Shown here: positions 34,901-46,900 of the stretch, piece by piece
Numbering within the stretch: position 1 is the stretch's first letter
Layout: the number at the start of each line of letters is the position of its first letter
Assembly (NCBI GenBank): GCA_021397845.1
Contig: CM038051.1
Coordinates: 14,718,327-14,782,326 of the forward strand
DNA: 64,000 nt
Reading direction: 5' to 3'
Source of the DNA: Areca catechu
Lineage: Eukaryota > Streptophyta > Magnoliopsida > Arecales > Arecaceae
The notes under the pieces: model-generated
What the model was told of the DNA's origin: nothing
Seen by the model: only the letters and a program-made list of their open reading frames with translations
Databases searched by the model: none
Translations under genes and position numbers: made by a program

Positions 34901-37900
34901 GGCGAAGTTCCTCATCAACATACTCTTCCTTTGAAAGCATTTCTATCAACTACGGATGATCGAGAAACAAAAAATGCAGGAGCATCTGAACAACTTTCAG
35001 AGGATCCTCACCAATCTTATCCCTACCGCAATCTTTCGAGTCCTTGGTGACTATTCTTCTAATGAGAAAGAGTACCATGAAGATAGAGCAGGTTACGTTG
35101 ACATTACTACAAAACAAGGTTAGAAAGCTAGAGAACCAAGCTTCGCGTTAAGGCGGGAACTCAGCATTGACAATTTCTGGAGGAGCATGCAATAGAAGGC
35201 GGAGCGATGGAGGATCACGAGACGGGTGTTCTAAATCGAAGGATACAAGTAGGATCAAGTGCACGTAACTCAAGGATTGGATGAAAACTACTACGATGGT
35301 GACCGATTGTAGCGATAGTGACAGGTACTACAGTGATATACTCATGATATCCGATGAAGTATCTTCTTCTTTCTAGTAGATTTTAGATTCTGTATATTCA
35401 CATCATATCTGTTGCAAAGAAGCTGTTCGACTCTTTAAAGAGTAGAGAGAATTTTGTCTACTTGTCAAACGGATTAAGCTGTACGAGGATATCGGGATAG
35501 TCAGTTTGAAGATACATGATAGAACAGCAAAAAAATATGGATGAGATCTTATACATATCCAATTTTTATAGAAATTCAATTTTTCTAAGCAAACTGGATT
35601 TCAATGGCTACACATGGAGAGCCGGTGATGGAATCCTGAAAGTTATACATAGCAGTAAGACTATTTTGTAAGAAAAGAAGCGTGAATGACACTATCTCTT
35701 GACAAAAAGTCTAGTACAAGGTGAAGTTTCTGATGCAGACAGGAGTCCAGTACGAGGTGGAGCTCCGGGAATGGGTAGATTGGACACGAGACGAGAGACT
35801 CGGAAGAATGACAGGCGACGTCGCACAGTGAAGTTTCTATTACCGTAGGAGGCTTCCTAAAGCAGGTCTCAAGTCAGGCAGAGCATAGCACGTAATGGAG
35901 ATAGGATCAAGCAGCCTGGCTTGACTCCCATTTTTGCCCATCCATGATCTGCAAGCATTTGCCCCAAGACATGAGAGCACAATTCTTCAAGAGCTCTCGA
36001 GTCAGGTGAAGGTCGGACATCGAGTCAAGGTAGAAGTTGTTAGGCTAACGTCTAGAGTCTGGCCTATGACAAAATCCTGCCCAGGAAATAGCCCTGAACA
36101 TGTCTGAAAAAGTCCAAAAAAGGATCCTAAAAAAAATATTTTAGGCCTGCAGGCCTAGCGCATGGCCCGCAGACCAGCATGACCCAGCACCCATGCGCAC
36201 TACCACCCTAGGCCTAGGCAATGATCTTGTTTTCCCTTTTTGCAGCTCACCATGGTCCGTAAGAGGTTGAGCGGTGCACGATGCAGTGTATGCATGAGAT
36301 GCTCATGATCGGGCGACCGAGCACAGATCATGCAAGGATCTGACGGCCACAGCTTGATCCGACTCCGATCAAGACTATCCAGCAACATTTATGGCATAAT
36401 GGAAGTCTATTAGATGGCCAAAAATAGTCCTGCAATCAAAACCTTGTTCCAGGTGATCTAGGGGTCCGATTTGGACGCGGTTTGGACCGTTGAGCTCCTG
36501 GTGAGATGATCTTTGTGCCAGAGATTATAAAAATGAGAGCAAAAGATTAAAAATGAGATGTGAGGATTTAAAGGGTAGTGAAGGATCCCCATAAAGCCTG
36601 TAGAGACTAAGAGTTGAGAGTTTCGAAAGAGATTTAGAATTTCTTGTTGAAAAAATTATACAAGATTAAGAGTGAGAGTTCTAATCTTGTAACTTTTATT
36701 TTTCTCATGACAAAACCTTGCATGCCCAATTAATTGCACCTTTTATTTTATTTTTTCTCTTCTTCCATCTCTCGAGACATTAACACCGATAATCATGATC
36801 CTGAAATCGGGGTCCGTATTCCACAAGAGATTTTCTGAAAGAGTGGTATCAGTATAGTTGATACCGCAATATTTAAAGACTTTGATAAAGTAAATTTCGA
36901 GCATGAAATTTCTTTTATGAGAGAATGTGATATCCCAGTCGTTAACCAACCCAGCCACCAGAATTGAGCCCAAAGGGATTCTGCATGAATTTTAAAGCAT
37001 AAAAAATGTTAGAAGCAGACTTCCATTAGGAGTCTTCTTTCCTATTAGACTCTCAATCGAAGTTGATGAATGACCACAAGGAGTCTTCTCTTATTGAAAA
37101 CTTTTTTCCTCAATTGACTCCTGATCAGAGTCGGAATTGAAGCCACAAAGGGCTGAAATTCCTCTCCTACAACTCTATTTAAAGGAAAGAGGGTTTCCCT
37201 CCTCTTCCCGTCAAAGACAGAGGCTCAAATAGAGAGAAAAATCTCTTGTTCTCTCTTTCTCTTGGAAAGTCTTTACTGAGTTTGCCAAAATCGAGGCTCA
37301 ACCATTATCGAGAAAGTCAGAGATATAGTTGCCTCGACAAGATGTCTAGCAACAAAATACTGTGATATGATCAAGGTTTTAAATCTTATGGGACGGGAGC
37401 ATCCCGATTTTTGTCCAGAACGGGATGCCCCGCACCCCGTCCCATCCCGGTGGCCGTCCTGATCGGGCATCCCGGTGGCCGTCCCGATCGAGCATCCCGG
37501 TGGCCATCTCGATCGGGCATCTCGGTACGTACTTGTGATGTTCTTATATATATATTAATTTTTTGAATTTATTTTGAATTTTTATTATTTTATTTTTTGT
37601 TTAAATATATTTGATTTTTCAAAATGATGTATTTATGATAAACTTGTTCTATTTAAAACTAACATTATAATGTATTATGATTTTCGGGTTGTTGAAGATT
37701 CTTTCTTGATTACCAAGCAACGATTTCTTGTAAATGATGCTGCAAGAATGCTTGATAAAGCATAAATATTGAAGTTAGATGAAAAAATTGCAGTGCATAC
37801 TACTTGAGCTTAATCACTTGTATCAAAAAAATGATGATGCTAATATTATACAATAAATCGTTTTCAATATTACAAAAAATGGGTCATCTGTTTAACATAA

Positions 37901-40900
37901 ACATATCAAAATCATTACTAATTCCAAGTGAATGCCTATGACTCTCATAAACATCCGGTCCTGCTCATAATCGGGGCCTTGAATATATTGCCAATTCGGA
38001 TGCTGGGCGAATCCTTATTGTTCATTTTGTATTTGATATTATCCAGGATAACCTTCTTGATAGTATATTGAATAAGGAACAGGCCATCCTTGATAAGGAT
38101 AATAAGAGGCCATACCATACTGTGATCCGAAAATATTTCCACAAGGTGGATGAGAATACTCTTCGGATATGACCATTGAGAATATGCATCTGAATCATTC
38201 GCTAAAACAGATTTTATTCTGATTGATGATGATGATCTAACTTGCTCAGACTCAAATCTGCATTTCGCATATTGCTCCATCCATGTCATAAACTCCGGGT
38301 ATGCTTGACCTCGACGTTCCTCAGTTATTCGTAACTCCTCATGAAAACGATCCAAAATATCTTTAGCCTGTGTGCCATATCTAGCAATATTTTTTTCTCC
38401 TCCTATAGGCCAGCAACTCTTCCTCATTCTGATATCTAGAACTACGTCTAGCTCCATGATCCTGGTCCTGTATAGCATAGCTGAAATATGCTTTTTCGAT
38501 TAAAAGACTAATCCCGCATGCTTCACCACCTCCATCTTGATTATCATGATCATCAGATCCATCATCACTCTTGCTATCATTATCATCATCACTATTATCC
38601 CGAGATGATCTAGGCAATCTAGGATCTGAGGATTCAGGTGTCTCACTATTGTCATCTCGAACTAGCACATCATCAATTGCCGATATTGGATCAATTGTCG
38701 CCTTCATCTTTGATTTGGACTTTCCATATCTGTCTTCAACTGTAGCTCTTTGGCTTCCTCTCAGTTGACTTGCCCCGCTTTTACTACTGGTCCCAATACC
38801 TTGGCTATCTGTCGAAATATGTGTTTGATGTCTAGATTTAAACATTTCACGATCAAATCGTTGATTAGAATCTTCAGATCATCTATTACCTGATCCACCA
38901 TCATCTCTAGCAGTATCTTCCATTCCACTCTAAATAGGAGATAAATGAGAGGCCATCCATCGATCTACATCTCGTACTCCTACCTCTATGCTATTATTTT
39001 GTATAGTCAGGAAGGATCTCCTGGCTCATCGAATACTGGTGGATCCTGTGCTTCTTGATCTGCGACCCAGTTCAACATGGAATCCTCATCATCATGGACA
39101 AAGTCCTCGAATGGATCATCTTGCTTGGGCTCTTTTTCCTCATTGGCATACCTGAGCTTCAACCTTATATTATAGTGTACAAAGACTAGATCTTTCAACC
39201 TTTGTGAGGTTAGGCGTTTCTGATTTTCCTATGGATCGGGGCAAATGTACTCCAATTACGCTCGCATCCACTTGATAAGATGGTCTGTGATAGGATCGGA
39301 ATAGCAATCTTTTTTAGATTTGGCGCAGAAGTACCCCACTGGACCCACCATTCTCCAGTATTCAAAATATCAAATAAAATAATATATATTATTAAACTTA
39401 CCTCCTCAGCTATACATAGATGTACAGATAATAAAAAATAATCCTATATTTATACCTGGTGGCATTTTAGATATAGATCTGTATGCTCCTTGTTCTCCAA
39501 AGCTTTATTTCCACTCTCGAAAGATTTTTCCCTACCCAATCAATATAGACTTCTCATTAAAGGTCATCTAAACTTAATAATTTAATATACTTCAAAAATA
39601 TAATGGCTTTCCTACTATGATAGGTATATATTCTATTATTATTTCACTTATAGCTTCTGCAACCAAGTCCAAATCACTTTCTAGCCTATACACGACATTC
39701 CTCAAGGCCTTCGGAAGCTCTTCATCCAAGACAATGTTATGATCATACTGATATTTGGGATTTAAATAGTAGGCTGCATGAAAAATAAGAATAGTATATT
39801 AGTATTAATGAAAAGCAAAGATATTCATAACTTATTCAACAAAGAATACATGATAGTTATGCTTCAAACAAGTTTTACCTGCCAAGTACAGTCTTTTTCC
39901 ATTTGAGTATCCCATCTGTCCTTAATAATATGCAAATATAATGCTGCTTTCTTCTGTCCTATTGCTTGTATGATCCTTCTTTACAAGCAGACATCTTGGG
40001 ATATACATAGCCCATCTGAGAAAACTTCTTGGTATTTACTATCCGTAGCACTACATACAAGGACTCTATTGCCTTAATCATCTCTGAACATCTATCCCAA
40101 ATATTATTACTCAATATAATGCCATCAACAAGTCATCCATCATTGGTCCTTGCATATTTAGAAGCCCTCCATTCATCAGAAGTCATCATAGCCCTCAAAC
40201 TAGGCTTATTATCAAGAAGACTCTTCAATGCTATATAATTAGTCGCAAATCTTGTCAACCCTGGTCTAAGTAGCTCCCCTTGTATATGTTTTCTCAAAAG
40301 AGCAAGTACCCAGATATGATTATAGATGTATTTGGATACTGCCTGCCCGCTTTCTACTATAGATTTTACCTTTGGTAGCTGTCCAATATCTTTCATCATC
40401 AAATCTATACAATGTGCTGTGCAAGGGATCCAATATAGATGTTTTTCTAACATCAGATCCTTTCCTGCTTTCATATAGTTTGCTCCATTGTCTATGACCA
40501 CTTGGATGATATACTCTTCACCAATTTCATCAACTCATCCCTCATCAAGCCCAAAATGTAATTAGAGTCATGTATTTTATCTGAAGCATCAATTAAAGTA
40601 TGAAAGATGGTTGCCTTATCACAATATACAAGAAAGTTGATAATACTCCTGGTAGGACCAGACCAATCATCGCACATCAATGTCATCCCATAAGTATTCT
40701 ACTCTCTTTTATAACTTTCAATCCAGGCTTTGATATCGATGACCTGTTGTTGTAAATATGGTCCATGAATCTCATAGGGTGTAGGAGGATCAATACCTGG
40801 ACCGGCTTTTTGAACTGTACTAATCATCGATCGAAAGTACGTATTCGCCGCTGTCCATGCTGGAATATGGCTAAAATGAAACCAGTTGGCAATTGCCCTT

Positions 40901-43900
40901 CCTATTTGTTTTTTCTTGTCTTTATTTATGTAGTAATCAATTCTCGGTTGCTTTGACTCTGGATCTGGATATGCTGCAAGATCTAGATCATAGATGGTGG
41001 GACCTCTTGAGCTTTTCTTTGATTTCTTTCTAAATGCACCAAACAAAAATTTGATTGAAGATGATTCCATTCTCATGGATTGACTCCTCTCTAATCCAAC
41101 AGACCGTAAATGTGAATGTGACCTTGCTGCTGCAGAGCCACCACCCTTCTCAAATTGAGAACGTCCAAATTGTGCTCTGTCTCGAAACCTCTTCTTGTTG
41201 CCACTGGTCCTATCGAGAGGCCTGGATAGCCACTTGTAGATGAGTTGCCTCAATCATCTGGATCAGCATAATCATCATCATCTAAGTCTACATGAAAAAA
41301 TAATTGAAATGTACGATGATCAACGCTTTTCTTCGAGCTCTATATGCTATCTTTGTATCTTTTTCTTTCTCAATATGCTCCCTCGTCATCACTTGAACCT
41401 CTGCAGGTACCTTTGGACACTTCTTCACATCACTGAAGCCACCCACCAAGTGTTGTTTCAATCGGGTGACTCCACCTCCTCTATTTTTATATCGACAGAA
41501 ATTACATTTCCATTGATGCCGATCCTTTCCCATTTTTCCAAAACGCCATCCAATATCTGGATCCTTCTGTTGCTTGTTATCGAGCTCTATCTAATTTAAA
41601 ATAAATTATGAAATTAATAAGTATCTCGAAATTAGATTTCATGCCAGTGGGTTATCATCATGGCACAAGATTTTCTCCCTCTTTACATTATATGTGTGGT
41701 CTATATCAAAATATAATGCTTCTACACAAATAGATACAGGACAACTCATAGCAAAAATGAATTGCAGCATGTTTTACTATTTTAAATATAGCATCTTGAT
41801 AATTTTGGTTTCTACTCTAAGTAAACTCTTCGTTGTTAACTTTTTTCTTGCTTTATAAAGACTTGGAGAATCAGTCTACTAATTGAACACAGTAATAATA
41901 AAATTTATCATTTTACATTAGAGAAACCTTAATACTGTCATAACCCTTAGTATATTCGATGGTATTATCTATAATATGAACTTCTCAAAATAAAAGATAT
42001 CTGTATATATATCACATAAAAATATGTTGATGCAAAACTGGTTACATGTCCGCTAGAAGTTTTTGTTTTCATATGAATCTTGAACCCTTTTTCATTGTGC
42101 TGTTAATGTTTAAATTAGTCGTGCATTGCTATTTTGTATTAAAAATTAAAGTTTGTGTGATGCACACATTCAACGGTACTAAGTAAAGATACCTAAGATG
42201 ATTTAAAATCACAAATATGTATATAATTAGTTGAAAACTATATGTATTTAATAACATATTTATACATTAATATGAAGCAAATAAAATTAGTCTATGTTAT
42301 AAAATAAAGTTATAAGGTAGCATATCTTAGCAACCCAGTTGTAAAACTTTTTACAGACTCATATCATGTGGTGCCACTAGTGCCAAAGGACAGCAAAACG
42401 CATCATGATGAGTGTACCATGATAACACTTGATCTATATGGGCATAATACATGACACGTAGAATCACAAGCCCATGTGCATAAAATAATTGTAAAAAGTT
42501 TGCGGTTTCATTTTGTTCTATTTTGTGTATCAATTCTTTTTTGTTCATTCTATTTTTCTTATTGCATAGGTGTTCATTTTATTAATCAAACTTCATATTT
42601 TATGTTGTTTTTAGTTCACTTTCTGAATTTTTATTTGCTAACTTGTCCATTTTTTTATTTGTATATTAATACATCTGTTTCAATATTCATTTATGTATTT
42701 AATTTTTATTTTTTTATCTTCATATATTCAGTTTTCCACTTTTTTGATTTTTTTTCTCCTTTGTATTTTCTTTTTCTATAAACTAATAATTATGTGTTCT
42801 TTCCTTGTATGTTCTATTTTGTATTCTTATGTTCCATTTTTTTCTAATTTACATATATTATTTATTATTGACTCTTTTCATATTCACTTTTACAAAATCA
42901 GTTCCACACATATTTTTTCAAAGTCTTCTATTTGGTAATCTTTGTTCTTCTGCAAGTCAGTTATTTTTTTTGTTGCAAATTCTATTCTTTATTTTCCTTT
43001 TCTTGTTAACTAAATGTTTACATATATTCTACTTTCTGTTTCTGTCTTTACCTATTCAATTGTCTATATTTGTTTAGGATTTTGCCTTTTACTTTTTTTA
43101 TATTATTTTTTTTCTAATTTTATATATCTTATCTGATTTTCATACTTAATTTGCCTATGTTTTTCTGTCTTATTTCAAATTTCACTCTTTTTTTTTTGTA
43201 TTTTCGACATGTATCTTTTTTAGTTAGAAAAGTTGATGTTGGGGCACATAGGTTTTAACTTGCGTGGTCAAAAATAACAACCATACCTTTTCTACTTTAG
43301 ATGGTTTATATATGTTTTCTTTGTACAGAAATTTAGCTTCAATATTTTGATATCTTGTTTAATAATAGTTAATACATGTGTTTAACTCACACGGTGAAAC
43401 ATTACAGTCATATCCTTTTCTACTTTAGGGGGTTCATGTATGTGTTTCTTTCTAGACATACTTAGCTTTGATAATTTAATCTAATTTATTAATTATTAAC
43501 ATAACAAAATAGATCATATACTATAAAATACAATAGTCTTTTTTTTCGTATGCAAATTTACTAGTAATAAAGAAAAAGCAATCATTATATTGTGGAGAAT
43601 GATATTATTTTTGCAATGGTATACTATCTATTTCATATGAAGCTCTTAATTTATATTTTATTTAACTCTTTTTATGTGATTAACTAATACATTGTTTTGT
43701 TTTATTGTGGATAAGAAATCTCTCTATATATAATTTTAAACTAAATAAGAAATTATATTTATAATTGCATGAGCTTATTTAATATTATCAAACAAGAACC
43801 AAATTAAATTGGAACAAGTTTTTATATTTGTGCAAGATCTAAATATAAAATTTTAGAAAAGTAGGAAAACCGTTCACGAATTTCGTTAAAATTTTAAGAA

Positions 43901-46900
43901 ATGATGTGTTTGAGACGCCTCCCTTCTTTTCCCTCCTGTAAAATCTTCCAATATAAAATAAAACATAGTTAAAAAATAATGATAATAATTTAATAAATCA
44001 TATTTTATAAATTGAAAAAATATTTTTAATTTTAATAAGTAGTACAGCATTTTGGATCAAGATACAAAGACTTATCACTTTCTAAAACAAGCAGAGCAAC
44101 CTTCTTCTTCAGATAAGCCTTCCATCTTTCTTTTGTAAGAGCAATATCACTAACATATGTGATGGATTTCTTCCTTCTGCATTCTGCCTTCTATGAGATA
44201 AGCTTATCCTTATTTAACATTGCAGGTTAACTTTATCGTTGTTTCATATCGATTCGACCGTTACAAATAATCCATCTCATTTTACCGTTGAAATAAACGT
44301 TACAAAGAAATCTGAGACCTGTCTATTAGAAAACGGATAAAAGTTGATAGATCCATTTTACCGTTAATTTAATCGTTAAAGAAAATCCAAGATTTACGAA
44401 AATAATTATAGGTCTGCAACCTGTCTTGTCCGTCCATATAATTTATTTTATATATCTCGTGATCCCCTGTTTTTTATTCAAAATATCAAATCATTATTTA
44501 ACCGGTACATTTTGGCATATTTCAATCGGACATATATCCCAGTCCGTAACCCATTTCTCGTGATGATCCGTACGCCCCACCCTTAAAATAGGATTAGAGA
44601 GCCGAGCCCCATGGGACGCCCGACCATGTCTTCTTCCCCCTTCCTTGCTCAACCGGTCGTCCCATGGCCGACGTCCAACGGTTCCCTCCCTCCTCCCTCC
44701 TCCCTCCTCAGACTCCTCTCTCCTCCCTTCGCATTCTCGGGAGGTCCTCTGTCCTCGTCCTCGTTTCCTCATCTTCCCAACGACGATGCCGAATGCCAAC
44801 ACCGACGCCGACGCCGATGGATCTACAAGCAAGAAGTAAATAGGTTAGTACTCCCCAGTCCCCTCTCCTTCCTCACGACATCGAAAAAAAATTAGGATTT
44901 CTCCGGGATGGCCGTACCGGCACCTAATCCGGCCAGAATGAAGCCGGGACGGAGGCCGGACGACTGTTTCGGGGTCCCGCATCCATCCCCTGTGCCGGAA
45001 ACTCACAGATACAAGACGAGATGGCCCCCGTCTCGGCGGGACTTAAATCCTTGGATATGATCAATTGAAGACTTTAAAAAAAATTCTGGAATTATTTGGA
45101 TTGATTGGAACACGTGTGAGGTAAGTAATGATTCACCTTTTCTAAATCTTTCAATTTATATAATATTATTTTAAATATTAAATAAATTTTTAATTGATTT
45201 ATATGTGATTTATGAATTTTATGAAATTTCAAAGTAATATTTCTCAAATTATTATTATAATTGTTTATTGATTTGATATCATATATGTATATTTTGACTT
45301 GATTATGAAATGTGTCATTTTATGAAAAAAATTAATATGAATCGAATTTAGACTCTCGGCCTTGCTATGTTTTGAACCCTGCCAATTGAGAGTTATGCAT
45401 TGGCACTTTGAGCTCATAATTTTGATTATGGCCTAGCTACATGATATAAGTATAGTATTCTAGCCCAGCCACAGGGTATAGGTGTAATATTCTATCCCCA
45501 TCATAAGATATTATTGATGCTACTTCCAGCCTGAGCGTCGGAGGTCGTTAAAGGAAAGATGCTCATAGACTGTACCTACAAAAAAAGTCTTGACCAGAGG
45601 TTGCTCCAATGAAGGTCCTTCAACGATCAAGTCAGGTGGTAGCAATAAGAGGTAGAAAGTAGAGTGGAGAGGGGAGAGAGAACATGGATTCCTTTGCATA
45701 CCTTGGGAGCTCTCAGGATGTTCCTTTATATAGATGAAAGGTAAGGATATTTTCGAGATATAGAAAGTCTTAGCAAATTTGGTGAAAAGCGACAAGGTGT
45801 CAGATCCTATCAAGGGATCTGGCAAAGGATCATTCCGTTTGTCCGAGATATCTACCTTCCATTAATTGAAACATAATCTCTTTCGCATTGCCAACCGTGT
45901 TTTATAATGGTGATAAGGACTATGGTCTGGAACGAGTCACGTTTTTCTTAATTGCAAGGATTTGCCAGATATTACAAGATATGACCTCTTGATCATGCCA
46001 TTGAGTTCAAGAAAAGGAGCGTTGGATGATTCCTCAGGTTGCCTGAAAATATGCTGTTATCAAATTTTAAATTTTCCATGATGCAAGGATCTTGGGTTGG
46101 ACCTGGTCCTCTTACCGAGGTCGAAGGTCGAAGGTCGAGTAAGGTTGAGGGTTTCAAGGTGTTATCCTGGCCCATCCAAGAACTGCCGAAGCTTAACTCC
46201 TAAAGACGAGGTGAACCCTTACCGAGGTCGAAGGTTAGCCAGGTCGAGGGTCAACTAGGCCGAGGATCGGCTAGGTTGAAGGTTGGCTAGGTCAAAGGGG
46301 ACCCGATGGCATGATCCTGCATCCAGGGATGAGGTGGTGCGAACACCAGGGCCAGAAACTAGTTGACTAGTTTCCATAATTGCTTCCTTTGAATATCTAA
46401 AAAACTAAAAATTATAAAAAAATTAATCTCTATTTTTTCTCTGCTAATTAAGTTTAAAATCAGTAAATTAGGTTTTCATAATTATTCCGCATCATGAGGG
46501 ATGGCCGTCGAAGATGAAGCTCGACGTGCTGGCCATTAGGATCCCAAGGGTGGGGAGTTAGTCCCCATATCAGGTATAAATATGATATTCTAGCCCGACC
46601 ATAAGGATAAGTATGGTATTCTGGCCCCACCACAGGATATAAGTGTGGACATGGTTAAAAGCTGATAAGTTGTATGAAAATTTATTTTGAATCAAATTAT
46701 AAATATGATTGGTCTTTCGAATCAGATTTTTGAATATGTATATGAATATATGAAAAATAGTGGAATTGCTAAATTCATATTTTAAAAATGAGTTTAATTA
46801 TATTTGTATATTGATTAATGACAAATTATATTTTGACTATTACATTATATATTATCATATGAATTGTCTAGTTAAAATTTTCATTACTTATTGGGCTGTT

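Larger units (their letters stand above)
33791..36871 (+). mobile_element. Non-autonomous copia-type gag-protease element (TR-GAG-like), copy 2
   Basis: It has the same architecture as 12524-16030: LTR (33791-34576), primer site, gag, protease, LTR (36038-36871). The target duplication TTTAA is at 33786-33790 and 36872-36876. It is inserted in the interior of the gypsy-like element. The LTRs are diverged in U3 from copy 1 but alike in the promoter-to-end part (CTATAAAA through GGTACCACAA). Confidence 0.85.
41591..44490 (-). other. Non-coding body of hAT 2
   Basis: About 2.9 kb of AT-rich DNA upstream of the recognisable transposase exon. It holds a pyrimidine-biased tract (42470-43200) and a diverged tandem duplication of about 125 bases (43250-43504). 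It may be a long 5' intron of the transposase gene or contain further degraded insertions. Confidence 0.5.
37372..45053 (-). mobile_element. hAT transposon 2 (7,682 bp) inside the 3' LTR in TOL intron 1
   Basis: It is flanked by a perfect 8-bp duplication GATATGAT (37364-37371 and 45054-45061). The uninterrupted site GATATGATCAATT exists in the other LTR at 32363-32375. The ends are CAAGGTTTTAAATC and, inverted, CAAGGATTTAAGTC. A minus-strand transposase occupies 37945-41590. The other 3.4 kb (41591-45053) is AT-rich with a GC-rich island near the end. Confidence 0.92.

Noticed and set aside
42476..43077. Hydrophobic frames resembling multi-pass membrane proteins
   Set aside because: Phe/Leu/Ile/Tyr-rich translation of a T-rich tract in a transposon; overlapping in several frames, no homology.
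44494..44832. 112-residue minus-strand Arg/Glu/Gly-rich frame as first transposase exon of hAT 2
   Set aside because: It is the complement of a CT-rich tract; there is no motif linking it to the BED exon and no clear donor.
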